From Myxococcales bacterium (lineage in GTDB: Bacteria; Myxococcota_A; Polyangia; Fen-1088): DNA of 32,746 bases. Location of the stretch: assembly GCA_025350815.1 (NCBI GenBank), contig JANXXE010000199.1, forward strand, positions 1-32,746, written 5' to 3'. The position numbers were made by a program, and so were the translations under genes. Of this stretch, positions 22,678 to 30,063 are shown piece after piece (position 1 is the stretch's first letter; each line of letters opens with the position of its first letter). The notes beneath the pieces are model-generated. The model did not search any database. It saw only the letters and a list, made by a program, of their open reading frames with translations, and was not told the origin of the DNA.

Positions 22678-23091
22678 TTGTTGGCGATGAGGCATTCGGG
22701 AATGACGTTGGGACGGCTATGCGCCACGCTGCTGGGTCTCACGATGATGGGCTGCGCGTCGCAGGGGGTGGGCCCGGCAATTTCGCGCAAGCGGGTTACG
22801 GCGACGCTCGAACTCATGAAACGCGCCGAGGCGGCCGACGGCGCCGCCGATCCACACGCGAAGGACTTGCGGAAGCTTGCCTGGACGGAATACGACGACG
22901 CCAAGACCTTCGCCGCCGCTGGCGACAACGATCGCGCCAGCTCGATGCTGGCACGGACCGAGGCTGACGCGGCCTTGGCCGTGCTGCTGGCCGAGAAGTT
23001 TGTGTTGGTCCAGCAAACCGCCGAGACGGTGGCCCGCGTGGACGAGCTGAAGCGCAAGCCGCCCGGTGGACAGGCAGGGGGGGCGCGATGA
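22678..23091 (+). CDS. DUF4398-type lipoprotein, first of pair
   Basis: This protein of about 137 residues has a signal peptide with lipobox MMGC. The mature part is mostly helical and carries an Ala/Glu/Lys-rich coiled-coil-like pattern (KRAEAADGAADPHAKDLRKLAWTEYDDAKTFAAAG ... ASSMLARTEADAALAVLLAEK), matching DUF4398, a helical family of envelope lipoproteins often followed by OmpA-like genes. The start is probably the TTG at 22678 or 22681, because AGGAGGG lies at 22667-22673; the ATG at 22687 is further from that site. The stop overlaps the ATG of the next gene (ATGA). Function unknown; a structural periplasmic role is likely. Confidence 0.75.
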   Translation: MLAMRHSGMTLGRLCATLLGLTMMGCASQGVGPAISRKRVTATLELMKRAEAADGAADPHAKDLRKLAWTEYDDAKTFAAAGDNDRASSMLARTEADAALAVLLAEKFVLVQQTAETVARVDELKRKPPGGQAGGAR

Positions 23092-23429
23092 GATCCCTGG
23101 TGCTCGCGGGTAGCGCGGTTCTTTTCGTCGGCTGTGCCACGAAATTCGACGCACCGCCGACGCTGGTCGAAGCGCGGGCGGCCTACGCGCGCATCGCCGC
23201 GGGGCCGGCGGGGACGCAAAATCGCCCGCTGCTTCAGGACGCGAAGAACTCTCTTGACAGCGCCGAGGCGGCGCTCGGCACGACCTGGGAATATGTGGTT
23301 GTCGACAACGCCTATCTCGCCATCCGCAAGGCCGAACTGGCCGAGGCCCGCGCGCAGCTGGCTGAGGTCGTGCGTGGTCTCAACCTCGCCCAGCAGCAGC
23401 TCAATGACCTCGAACACCCGCCGAAGTAG
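23088..23429 (+). CDS. DUF4398-type lipoprotein, second of pair
   Basis: This is a 113-residue protein. MRSLVLAGSAVLFVGC is a standard lipoprotein signal. The mature helix-rich chain (PTLVEARAAYARIAAG ... LLQDAKNSLDSAEAAL ... DNAYLAIRKAELAEARAQL) matches DUF4398. It is fused by an ATGA overlap to the preceding gene and is likely its partner. No OmpA-like gene follows, which is the usual context for the family; instead the convergent DsbD gene ends at 23568. The 138-bp gap after it holds no recognisable gene or terminator. Confidence 0.8.
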   Translation: MRSLVLAGSAVLFVGCATKFDAPPTLVEARAAYARIAAGPAGTQNRPLLQDAKNSLDSAEAALGTTWEYVVVDNAYLAIRKAELAEARAQLAEVVRGLNLAQQQLNDLEHPPK

Positions 23430-23567
23430 CGCCCTCGTCCACCACGACCTGCGCCGGCGGCGGTGACACATCGTTGCTGGCGTGGCCGTCGACGGGCGTC
23501 GATCGCGCAAAACGGTCGAGGATCCCATCCGGTTCGCGCGACGACGACGCGTCGGCCGGCACCCAGC

Positions 23568-24869
23568 TTACGACCCGACGCCGTTCAGTTTCTTCAGGAA
23601 CGCGGGCGCCTCGATGATCTCGTTGATGCTGGTCACCACGTTGCCGGCGGGCGAAACGATCCGCAGCGCGGGCAGGGTGTTCACGCCGTATTTCTTTTTC
23701 AGCGCGATCAGCGATTCGTCGTCGTCCTCGCGGGTCAGATCGACCTTCAGCAGGACGAAATCACCCAGCGCCGCCGCCACCTGCGGTTGCGAGAAGACGT
23801 TCACTTCCATCTCCTTGCAGGGCAGGCACCACTCGGCCATGAAATCGACGACCAGCGATCGTCCCTGCTCGCGCGCCAGCTTGATCGCCTCGCCCTCGGA
23901 ATGCAGCCACGCCAGCTGCACCTTCGGTGTAAGGACGTAGTTGACCGATCCGAACAGTCCGACGACCACCAGTGCGATGCCCGCCACCTTGCGCATCTGC
24001 CGCGTGCGGATGTCGTGGAAGCTCAGGTGCACGGCGCCCATCGCCAGACCCACCAGCACCAGCGCCCCCGTCAGCGCCAGGAACACCGGCGTGCGGCCCG
24101 TCAACTGCGTCAGCGACGGAACAACGTTCTTCAGGTAGTAAAGCGACGCCAGCAGCAGCGCGATTCCGAAAACGCTTTTCACCGATTCCATCCAGCGACC
24201 CGATCGCGGCAGCGACATCGAGAAGCCGGCGATGGCCCAGAAAGGCACGCCGATTCCGCACGCATAGGTGGCCATCAGCGCGAAACCCTTGACCGCGTCG
24301 CGCGTGCTGGCGACGTAGGCCAGAATTCCGGCCAGCGGCGGGCCCGTGCACGGCGCGGCGATCAGGCCCGCGACCAGGCCCATCAGAAACGTGCCGCCGA
24401 TGCCGCGCCCACCGAACTGCGACAGGCGATTCTGCAAACCCGATGGCAAGGACAGCTCGAACGCGCCGAACATCGACATCGCCATTGCCGCGAAGAACAG
24501 CGCCAGGGGAACCACGACCCACGGGTTGGCCAGGAATGTTCCAAAAGCCTTTCCCAAAAGCGCGAAGGTCGTCCCCAGCGTCCCGAACATGGTGGCGATG
24601 CCGGCCACGTAAATGGTCGCCAAGAACAGCGCCCGCGATCGCGAGGTGTTGCGCGCCCCGAAGACGCTGATGGTTATTGGGATCATCGGATACACGCAGG
24701 GCGTGAGCGCGGTCAGAAGACCCGCCGTGAAGGCGAACAAGAACGCGCTGCCGATGCCGCCTGCCGCGACCTCGCCAAATGTCGCCGCGTGGACCGCCAT
24801 CGGTAACGCCAATATCGCGACGACAATCGCGAGCGAGTAGCCTGTGACGGAGCGACGCTGGATCTTCAT
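23568..24869 (-). CDS. DsbD-family thiol:disulfide transporter with C-terminal thioredoxin domain
   Basis: The protein has about 433 residues. A signal-like first helix (about 10-28) is followed by the DsbD beta membrane domain, with redox Cys58 in LTPCVYPM and Cys174 in APCTGPPL, and about eight further membrane segments up to residue 315. The C-terminal thioredoxin-like gamma domain has Trp347-Cys348-Leu-Pro-Cys351 (WCLPC). The N-terminal alpha domain of classical DsbD is missing, so the final electron acceptor must be a separate protein, such as the neighbouring TlpA or a DUF2271 protein. The protein should carry electrons from cytoplasmic thioredoxin to the periplasm. The ATG at 24869 has a good Shine-Dalgarno (GGAGG) eight bases upstream. 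It lies 28 bases after the lipoprotein gene upstream. Confidence 0.94.
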   Translation of the reverse strand: MKIQRRSVTGYSLAIVVAILALPMAVHAATFGEVAAGGIGSAFLFAFTAGLLTALTPCVYPMIPITISVFGARNTSRSRALFLATIYVAGIATMFGTLGTTFALLGKAFGTFLANPWVVVPLALFFAAMAMSMFGAFELSLPSGLQNRLSQFGGRGIGGTFLMGLVAGLIAAPCTGPPLAGILAYVASTRDAVKGFALMATYACGIGVPFWAIAGFSMSLPRSGRWMESVKSVFGIALLLASLYYLKNVVPSLTQLTGRTPVFLALTGALVLVGLAMGAVHLSFHDIRTRQMRKVAGIALVVVGLFGSVNYVLTPKVQLAWLHSEGEAIKLAREQGRSLVVDFMAEWCLPCKEMEVNVFSQPQVAAALGDFVLLKVDLTREDDDESLIALKKKYGVNTLPALRIVSPAGNVVTSINEIIEAPAFLKKLNGVGS

Positions 24870-24897
24870 GAGCTGGCCTCCCAAGACGTTGCGAGGT

Positions 24898-25467
24898 TCA
24901 CGGTGGCGCCCCCATCGTGTCGGGCGGCACCGGCGAGGAGAACTTTTTGCCTTTCTTGCAGGCGTCGAGGTCCACGTCGCCCGCAAGCCATGAAACAAGG
25001 CAGCGATCCCGGTCGTCGCCCGCCTTCAGGTACGCGCCGCCCTTGTGATGTTCCAGACCGCGCCCCTTGCGAATGATGGTCAGGCGCTCGGGCCACCGGC
25101 CCTTGTCGTGGACGACGGTGCTCAGTATCTCGGGTTCAAGGCCAATGAACGACCAGTAGGTCTGGTCGTATTCGTCCGGGTATGTCCCCTCATTGGCGGG
25201 CTCGCCCATCGGGTCAAGGCGCAGTCCCCGGGCGCCGTACAGGCGGAAATTGCGGCCCACTTGACCGTGGCAGTCCAGGGTGCCGCAGGTGGCCTGAAGG
25301 GCATCGGCCACGGGCTCGAAGGTCGCCCGGACGGGGGCGTCCAGCTTCGCCTGCCCGCGGGCCGTCGCGGGAGTCCCCTCACCGGTCAGTTCGCCCGGAT
25401 CGCAGCCGCCCATGGCCAAAGCGAACGCCGCCAGGGTGACCTGGATTGATCTTGCTGCAGTCACCAC
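24898..25467 (-). CDS. lipoprotein with CX4CH heme-like motif
   Basis: The protein has about 189 residues. Its signal peptide ends with lipobox MGGC (Cys22). A single C-x4-C-H sequence occurs at residues 61-67 (CGTLDCHG). Standard c-type heme sites are CXXCH, but CX4CH variants exist and the flanking HG is also typical. Another part of the protein (WSFIGLEPEILSTVVHDKGRWPERLTIIRKGRG) has no recognised domain. The start is one of two adjacent GTG codons (25467 or 25464) eight to eleven bases after the upstream stop. It is the third gene of the TlpA, cytochrome, lipoprotein, DsbD run. It could be a low-potential cytochrome or a heme-free Cys protein; spectroscopy would be needed to tell. Confidence 0.75.
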   Translation of the reverse strand: MVTAARSIQVTLAAFALAMGGCDPGELTGEGTPATARGQAKLDAPVRATFEPVADALQATCGTLDCHGQVGRNFRLYGARGLRLDPMGEPANEGTYPDEYDQTYWSFIGLEPEILSTVVHDKGRWPERLTIIRKGRGLEHHKGGAYLKAGDDRDRCLVSWLAGDVDLDACKKGKKFSSPVPPDTMGAPP

Positions 25468-25474
25468 GAAGATT

Positions 25475-26026
25475 TCATTTCGAGCATTTGGTTCCGGGCA
25501 GGTTCTGGGCATCGAAGAACATGAAGACGTGTCGTGCGTTCTTTGGGGTCATCGGGTTCTTGTGGCAGGCCGCGCAGGAGCCCTCGCGGAAGGTGGGCGT
25601 TTCCATCAGCATGGGTTCTTCGAGTACCGGCGCGGCGCTGCCCCGGGACATGACTGAGACCCACATGGGATAGTGGGGGGCGAACTGGCCCGGAAGGACA
25701 TAAAAGTTCCCCGCACAATTGGTCACAGCAGTGAAAACCCGCTTGTCCGAGTCGACCATCCTGACCCCAACGCCTCCCGCCCGGGCATCAGAATCCGCAT
25801 CGACATAGATGGTCCCGGCGACCGAGAATATCGATGAGCCGCCCTTGGCGTCATGGCAAAGCAGGCAAGGCTGGCCCGGCCGGTGTTGCGGGCCAACGGG
25901 AACGCCACGCGGCTCAGGGCCAAGTTCAGCGATCTCTAGTTCTCTTACGGGATCGCCGCACGCTGCCAGGGTTCCCCCCACAACGAAAAAGAGCAGAAAA
26001 TGACGAGAAAAGCACGCCAACGGCAT
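25475..26026 (-). CDS. lipoprotein with two CXXCH heme motifs
   Basis: The protein has about 183 residues. The signal peptide ends with lipobox LAAC (Cys23). It has two standard c-heme sites: CLLCH at about 54-58 and CAACH at about 151-155. The region between them is strand-rich (SVAGTIYVDADSDARAGGVGVRM ... CAGNFYVLPGQF). It looks like a diheme c-type cytochrome, so electrons can pass through it in the envelope. I chose ATG 26026 because the signal peptide starts there; the frame is open slightly further upstream to a TTG inside the TlpA stop region. It lies 16 bases after the TlpA gene and seven before the next lipoprotein. The extra cysteine pair and the tail KCSK are not explained. Confidence 0.8.
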   Translation of the reverse strand: MPLACFSRHFLLFFVVGGTLAACGDPVRELEIAELGPEPRGVPVGPQHRPGQPCLLCHDAKGGSSIFSVAGTIYVDADSDARAGGVGVRMVDSDKRVFTAVTNCAGNFYVLPGQFAPHYPMWVSVMSRGSAAPVLEEPMLMETPTFREGSCAACHKNPMTPKNARHVFMFFDAQNLPGTKCSK

Positions 26027-26042
26027 GGGATGTGCGGCGGTC

Positions 26043-26582
26043 TCAGCGCGCAAGCGCGGTCAGCCGCGCCTCGAATTCTGCAGCATCCGAGCGGTCGAAG
26101 CCAGCGTTGATAAAGCGCACGACGCCCTCCCGATCGACGATATATGACGTCGGCATCTTTGGGGGCTTCAGGCGGTCGGGGACGCGGCCCTCGGGGTCGT
26201 GGGCCAGGGACAATGACCACTCGCCCGAGTGCGCCTTCAAGAACTGGACGGCTGCGTCGCGGTCCTCATCGATCGAAATGGCGACGATTTCGACACCCTT
26301 TGACTTCAGCCGGCCGGCCATCGCGTCCAGCAGTGGCAACTCTTCTTTGCAGGGGCCGCACCAGGAGGCCCAGATGTCGTACAGGACGACCTTGCCCTTG
26401 AGGTCAGCCGAGGCCATTTCCTGTCCCTCGAAACTCTTCACGACGACGGAGGGCATGGGCGAACCCACTTTCGGCGGCTGCTTCGAGCCACCCCCAGCCG
26501 GTGACGAGGGCGCGGTCGCGCAGCCTTCCAGAACGGCGAGGAGCAATGCGAGGGAGAAGGGTCGTGTGGCGGCGGTGTTCAA
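26043..26582 (-). CDS. TlpA-type thioredoxin-like lipoprotein
   Basis: The protein has about 179 residues. The signal peptide ends in LEGC (Cys21), so it is probably anchored to a membrane. The TlpA/ResA-type domain follows: VGSPMPSVVVKSFEG, then LKGKVVLYDIWASWCGPCKEE with active-site Trp74-Cys75-Gly-Pro-Cys78, and a late MPTSYIVDREGVV strand with the cis-Pro. Such proteins reduce or exchange disulfides in the envelope, for example in apocytochrome c before heme attachment. The start is a TTG at 26582, chosen because AGGAGG (complement of 26588-26593) lies five bases upstream. This is the first gene of the minus-strand redox operon. It shares the upstream region with the divergent DUF2271 gene. 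Confidence 0.9.
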   Translation of the reverse strand: MNTAATRPFSLALLLAVLEGCATAPSSPAGGGSKQPPKVGSPMPSVVVKSFEGQEMASADLKGKVVLYDIWASWCGPCKEELPLLDAMAGRLKSKGVEIVAISIDEDRDAAVQFLKAHSGEWSLSLAHDPEGRVPDRLKPPKMPTSYIVDREGVVRFINAGFDRSDAAEFEARLTALAR

Positions 26583-26861
26583 GAATACCTCCTGAGGGAC
26601 AGGCCGGCGCTGCAAAGGGCGAGCCCGAAGCCTGAGGTCGAAAAGTACGTCACTGTCGTGCAGTGTCGCCTTGGCATGGCTTCCGACCCGTACTGTCTTC
26701 TGCGCAGTTGTCCCAATTATGCGCAGTTGTGCACGGGCTTGCAATGTATTGGTCGTGACATAAATCGCAGTGGGCGTTCCAATGAATGCGCTATTACGGG
26801 ATTTTTTGGCACGCCCGGTCGAGCCGCGCCCTGGCACGTCGAATGCTGACGATCATGTCCA
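26583..26861. promoter_or_regulatory. divergent regulatory region between TlpA operon and first DUF2271 gene
   Basis: This 279-bp stretch has lower GC than its surroundings and no convincing gene. It contains the tandem 11-bp element described separately (26701-26730), the Shine-Dalgarno sequence of the TlpA gene near 26588, and a possible TTGCAA at 26739-26744 that could be a -35-like box, with no clear -10 partner. It should hold promoters for both the minus-strand TlpA run and the plus-strand DUF2271 run. Confidence 0.6.
26701..26730 (+). promoter_or_regulatory. tandem 11-bp operator-like element, copy 1
   Basis: TGCGCAGTTGT occurs exactly twice, at 26701-26711 and 26720-26730, with a period of 19 bp. 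The element lies 131 bp upstream of the first DUF2271 start and about 120 bp upstream of the divergent TlpA start, so it could serve both. A degenerate pair with the same period lies upstream of the second DUF2271 gene. The regulator is unknown. Confidence 0.65.
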
Positions 26862-27632
26862 ATGAACCCCACGTTTTGGGTCCTGGTTTCCCTAACGTTC
26901 GGTACTTTGCTTGGTGGTTGCGCGCCCGGTGACGAAGTCATCGGCGCCAGCGTCGGGATCGAAGGGTTCAATTCGGCTGCCACGCGATCTCCCGATGGCG
27001 GCGGCCTCGCTCCGGGCGCCGGGGGGGCGGCGAGCACCGTTGATCCCCCCGCGGTCGATGAGCCGGCCAGGGGCGCGATGGGATCCACCACAGCCATCAC
27101 CCCCGATCCTGCGTCGCGAGACGCCGGGGCGCCGTCGGCTCAGGGTTCTCGCCAGGACGCGGGCGCGGCGGCGCCCGATGCGATGCCGGCGGTTGCGGCA
27201 ACTGCCGCCTGTCACATGACGTTCCAGGTAACGACGGTCAGTTTCGGCGGTGAATTCGCCCCGAAGAACGTTGGCGCGATCTGGGTCGTGGACAGCGCGA
27301 AGAAGTTCGTGAAAAGCCTCAAGGTGTGGGCGGCGGCCGAGCGCGGGATGTTGGGCACGTGGATCTCGGTTTCAAAGCAAAACCGCGTTGACGCCGTCAC
27401 TGGCGCCACAGCGTCCTCACACGGCGTTCGAAGCGCCACCTGGAACTGCACCAACGTAACGGGCCAGCCGGTTGCCCCCGGTCTTTATCGCGTCTACGCG
27501 GAATTTACGGAATCGAATGGCGCTGGCAAAGTCGGCTCGTGGGATTTCACCGTGGGTGGTGCCGATCCCGTGAGCCTGATGCCGGCCGACACGGGTTCCT
27601 TCAAGGGCATTCGCCTGCAACTGATGCCCTGA
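26862..27632 (+). CDS. DUF2271 lipoprotein, first paralogue
   Basis: The protein has 256 residues. Its signal ends in LGGC (Cys20), followed by an Ala/Gly/Pro/Asp-rich linker to about residue 112. The C-terminal domain (about 117-256) matches DUF2271: CHMTFQVTTVSFGGEF, NVGAIWVVDSAKKFVKSLKVWA, GTWISVS, DAVTGATASSHG, APGLYRVYAEFTES and a final SFKGIRLQL. DUF2271 proteins are periplasmic and, as I recall, occur near ApbE-type flavin transferases. The segment D177-AVTGAT-ASS resembles the flavinylation consensus (DxxSGATxT), so covalent FMN binding is possible but unproven. Cys117 and Cys196 are conserved in the downstream paralogue and could form a disulfide. There is no strong Shine-Dalgarno before ATG 26862. 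Confidence 0.85.
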   Translation: MNPTFWVLVSLTFGTLLGGCAPGDEVIGASVGIEGFNSAATRSPDGGGLAPGAGGAASTVDPPAVDEPARGAMGSTTAITPDPASRDAGAPSAQGSRQDAGAAAPDAMPAVAATAACHMTFQVTTVSFGGEFAPKNVGAIWVVDSAKKFVKSLKVWAAAERGMLGTWISVSKQNRVDAVTGATASSHGVRSATWNCTNVTGQPVAPGLYRVYAEFTESNGAGKVGSWDFTVGGADPVSLMPADTGSFKGIRLQLMP

Positions 27633-27666
27633 GGCCTGGAAACTTCCCCGACACCAGGTCGCATTG

Positions 27667-27696
27667 TGCGCAACTGTTCTGTAATTGCACAGTTGT
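27667..27696 (+). promoter_or_regulatory. tandem 11-bp operator-like element, copy 2
   Basis: TGCGCAACTGT at 27667-27677 and TGCACAGTTGT at 27686-27696 are separated by the same 19-bp period as the pair before the first DUF2271 gene, with 8 bp between units. Each half differs from TGCGCAGTTGT at one or two positions. It lies about 96-120 bp before the second DUF2271 start, depending on the start used. The shared period argues for a functional duplicate rather than chance. Confidence 0.6.
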
Positions 27697-27792
27697 ACGT
27701 TCCTTGGGAGGTGATGCGGTCTGCGGGTTGATGGGGTTTGGTCGCGTATGTATGCGCTTTCACAACGCCCGGGCCCAGAAGAGCCGGATGGC

Positions 27793-28554
27793 ATGTCGGA
27801 TGCTGTAGCGCGACTCATGACGTCGCTGATTTCTCCCACGCGCGCCTTGGTTTTGGCTTCCCCCGCGCTCGCTTTGTTCATGGCTTGTAGCCCCGCCGAT
27901 CAAGTGGCAGGGGCCAGCAACGGTGCAGGGTACTTCAACTCTGGCACGACGAAAGCTCCGGATGGCGGGGCGGCGCCAGCAGATTCGGGCGATCCCGTCG
28001 TGCCCGCGGAAGAACCGGTGAAACTCGATTCCGGTACCGTGATCCAGTCACCGGACGCTGGTGTTCGCGTCCCCGACCCGGTAACTACCCGGCTTGATGC
28101 CGGTGCGGGCGACGCTGCGGCTGTGGCAGCCGCCTGCCAGATGACCTTTACCGTGACGACCGTCAGTTACGGTGGCGACTACGCCCCGGGAAACATCGGC
28201 GCCATCTGGATTGCGGATACCAACAAGAAGTTCGTCAAGACGTTGAAGCTTTGGGCCGCGCAGCGCGTTTACTACTTGACCACGTGGGTGCCGACCACGA
28301 AATCGAACAAGGTTGACGCTGTCACCAGCGCCACCCAGTACAGCCACACCGCACGCAAGGCGACGTGGGATTGTTCAGGGGTAGACCGCCAACCCGTTCC
28401 GCCCGGGACTTACCGGGTGTACGCGGAATATACGGAATCGCGCGGAATGGGTAAGATTGCATTCTGGGATTTTGCAGTCGGGGCCGGCCCCGTCAGTCTC
28501 ATGCCGCCGGACACGACGTCGTTCAAGAAAGCCAGTCTCCAGCTTACCCAATGA
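27793..28554 (+). CDS. DUF2271 lipoprotein, second paralogue
   Basis: The protein has about 253 residues. The lipoprotein signal includes ALVLASPALALFMAC. After a Pro/Asp/Gly-rich linker, the C-terminal domain repeats the first paralogue's pattern (CQMTFTVTTVSYGGDY, NIGAIWIADTNKKFVKTLKLWA, PPGTYRVYAEYTESRG), roughly 55-60 percent identical by eye. The glycine of DAVTGAT has become serine (DAVTSATQYSH), so if the first copy binds flavin covalently, this one may not. The same two cysteines are kept. I chose ATG 27793; 27748 and 27817 are alternatives. The stop overlaps the ATG of the DUF4266 gene (ATGA). It appears to be a tandem gene duplication that included the upstream element. Confidence 0.8.
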   Translation: MSDAVARLMTSLISPTRALVLASPALALFMACSPADQVAGASNGAGYFNSGTTKAPDGGAAPADSGDPVVPAEEPVKLDSGTVIQSPDAGVRVPDPVTTRLDAGAGDAAAVAAACQMTFTVTTVSYGGDYAPGNIGAIWIADTNKKFVKTLKLWAAQRVYYLTTWVPTTKSNKVDAVTSATQYSHTARKATWDCSGVDRQPVPPGTYRVYAEYTESRGMGKIAFWDFAVGAGPVSLMPPDTTSFKKASLQLTQ

Positions 28555-28763
28555 GACGCAGACCGATGCTAGTGGTCCTCGCCGTACTGATGGCGGGGAT
28601 TTTGGGTGCCTGCCAGCACGTGTCTCCGTACCAGAGAGCACGCCTGGCGCATCCATCGATGACTGAAGACTTTTCAAGCCCGGGCGCGGGGCATATGACT
28701 GCGATACATGAGGGGTCCGTTGGCGGGGGAGGCGCGGGCGAGGCCGGATGTGGTTGCAACTGA
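28551..28763 (+). CDS. DUF4266 lipoprotein
   Basis: This 70-residue lipoprotein has its signal ending LGAC (Cys21). The mature part has QHVSPYQRARLAHPSM, GHMTAIHEGSVGGGG and a terminal AGCGCN. This is the DUF4266 pattern: a tiny lipoprotein with a Gly-rich tail and two late cysteines (CGC). I recall it beside DUF3570 and ApbE genes. The function is unknown. It is coupled by an ATGA overlap to the second DUF2271 gene and is followed 27 bases later by the DUF3570 gene. The terminal CGC could bind metal or take part in disulfide exchange; this is inference. Confidence 0.9.
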   Translation: MRRRPMLVVLAVLMAGILGACQHVSPYQRARLAHPSMTEDFSSPGAGHMTAIHEGSVGGGGAGEAGCGCN

Positions 28764-28790
28764 TCGTTCCACGCAGTACTCGGCGGTAAC

Positions 28791-30062
28791 ATGACCACAG
28801 ACAACCGCTGCAGCGGCGTTCGTTCCCCATTGATCTGCGCGTACGCGTGCTTCTTTTCGGGTCTGGCCGTGGCAGGGTGGGTCGAGGCCGCGCCCAAAAA
28901 GGCCCGTCCGGCTCCAGCGGAGACACCAACCACCGAGACCGCGGCGCCTGACCCGCGTCTGGCGATCAGCGCGACGGGCGAGATGTCCGGTTACTATGAT
29001 ACCGACAAAGTATCGGTCGGGAGCCCAACGATCGCCGGCAATGTGGCCGACCCGGTGGCCGGATGGTCTGTGGGGGGCCGTTACCTGCTCGATGCCGTGT
29101 CGGCTGCCTCCGTGGACATCGTGTCTTCGGCGTCGGGTCGCTGGAAGGAACTGCGCAACGTCGGCCAGGGCGATATCAAGTACAAGCCCGGAGACGTCAG
29201 TGTCGATATTGCCGGCGGCGTGTCCCACGAGCCCGATTACCTGTCGCTGAGCCTGGGCGGCACCCTCACTCTCGATCTCCTCGACAAGAATCTTGTTCCG
29301 ATGGTGGCCTATACCTTCGGACACGATACGGCAGGGGTGTCGACGACTCCGTTCGAGATCTTCAGCCGAGTGCTCATCAAACACACTTTCCGCGTCGGGG
29401 CGACGATCATCGTGGATCCGGCGACCTCGTTCGATATTGTCAGCGACATCTTCATCGAGCGCGGCAACCAGGCCAAGCCCTACCGTTTCATTCCCTTGTT
29501 CGCGCCTGGCGCAGCCAACGATCTCCAGGCCGGAGCGTCGATAGCGCAGGTCAACATGGTCCGCCTGTCGCTGCGGCCGGGCGACGCGCTGCCGCTCGAG
29601 CGAAATCGCCTCGCACTTACGGGCCGGCTGTCGCATCGTTTTTCGGGTTCCGCGTTTCACGTAGAGGAGCGTCTGTACAATGACGACTGGGGCCTCAAGG
29701 CCAGTACGACCGACGCGCGCTGGGTGGTCGACGTCGGCCGCAGCGTTCTATTTTGGCCCCACGTGCGGGCGCACATCCAGGCGCCGGTGATCTTTTGGAA
29801 GCGCGTCTATGAGGCCTCCATGGGGCCATCGGGTGCCATCGGGGTGCCAGCCATACGGACTGGTGATCGTGAACTTGGCCCCCTGCATACGATGACGTTA
29901 GGCGGTGGACTGCGCTTTAGGCTTGGCCAGTTTGGTGGGGAAACCTCGTGGACGCTGACCGTTCAGGGCGACACGGTGTTCACGAAGTACGACGACGCCT
30001 TGTTCATCACGAAGCGGACGGCGTACTTCGGCTCGGTCGCCCTTGAAGCCGCGATCGACTAA
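28791..30062 (+). CDS. DUF3570 family outer-membrane-type protein
   Basis: The protein has 423 residues. A signal-like N-terminus (CAYACFFSGLAVAGWVEAAP) leads into a Pro/Ala linker. The rest is rich in alternating amphipathic strands (LAISATGEMSGYYDTDKVSVGSPTIAG, VSVDIAGGVSHEPDYLSLSLGG and many others), as in a beta-barrel. DUF3570 proteins have this pattern and sit next to DUF4266 in other genomes, from memory. The chain ends YFGSVALEAAID rather than in an aromatic residue, so its insertion signal is unusual. The probable role is an outer-membrane conduit or anchor for the redox lipoproteins; this is inference. It converges on the next minus-strand gene with only one base between stops. Confidence 0.85.
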   Translation: MTTDNRCSGVRSPLICAYACFFSGLAVAGWVEAAPKKARPAPAETPTTETAAPDPRLAISATGEMSGYYDTDKVSVGSPTIAGNVADPVAGWSVGGRYLLDAVSAASVDIVSSASGRWKELRNVGQGDIKYKPGDVSVDIAGGVSHEPDYLSLSLGGTLTLDLLDKNLVPMVAYTFGHDTAGVSTTPFEIFSRVLIKHTFRVGATIIVDPATSFDIVSDIFIERGNQAKPYRFIPLFAPGAANDLQAGASIAQVNMVRLSLRPGDALPLERNRLALTGRLSHRFSGSAFHVEERLYNDDWGLKASTTDARWVVDVGRSVLFWPHVRAHIQAPVIFWKRVYEASMGPSGAIGVPAIRTGDRELGPLHTMTLGGGLRFRLGQFGGETSWTLTVQGDTVFTKYDDALFITKRTAYFGSVALEAAID

Positions 30063-30063
30063 A

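Noticed and set aside
22593..23528. Long N-terminal extension of the L,D-transpeptidase frame
   Set aside because: The extension runs through the divergent DUF4398 genes and lacks protein character; the lipoprotein signal starts at 22592.
23463..24806. A 447-residue plus-strand frame opposite the DsbD gene
   Set aside because: It is rich in His/Arg/Gln with no recognisable fold, while the minus strand encodes an unmistakable DsbD.
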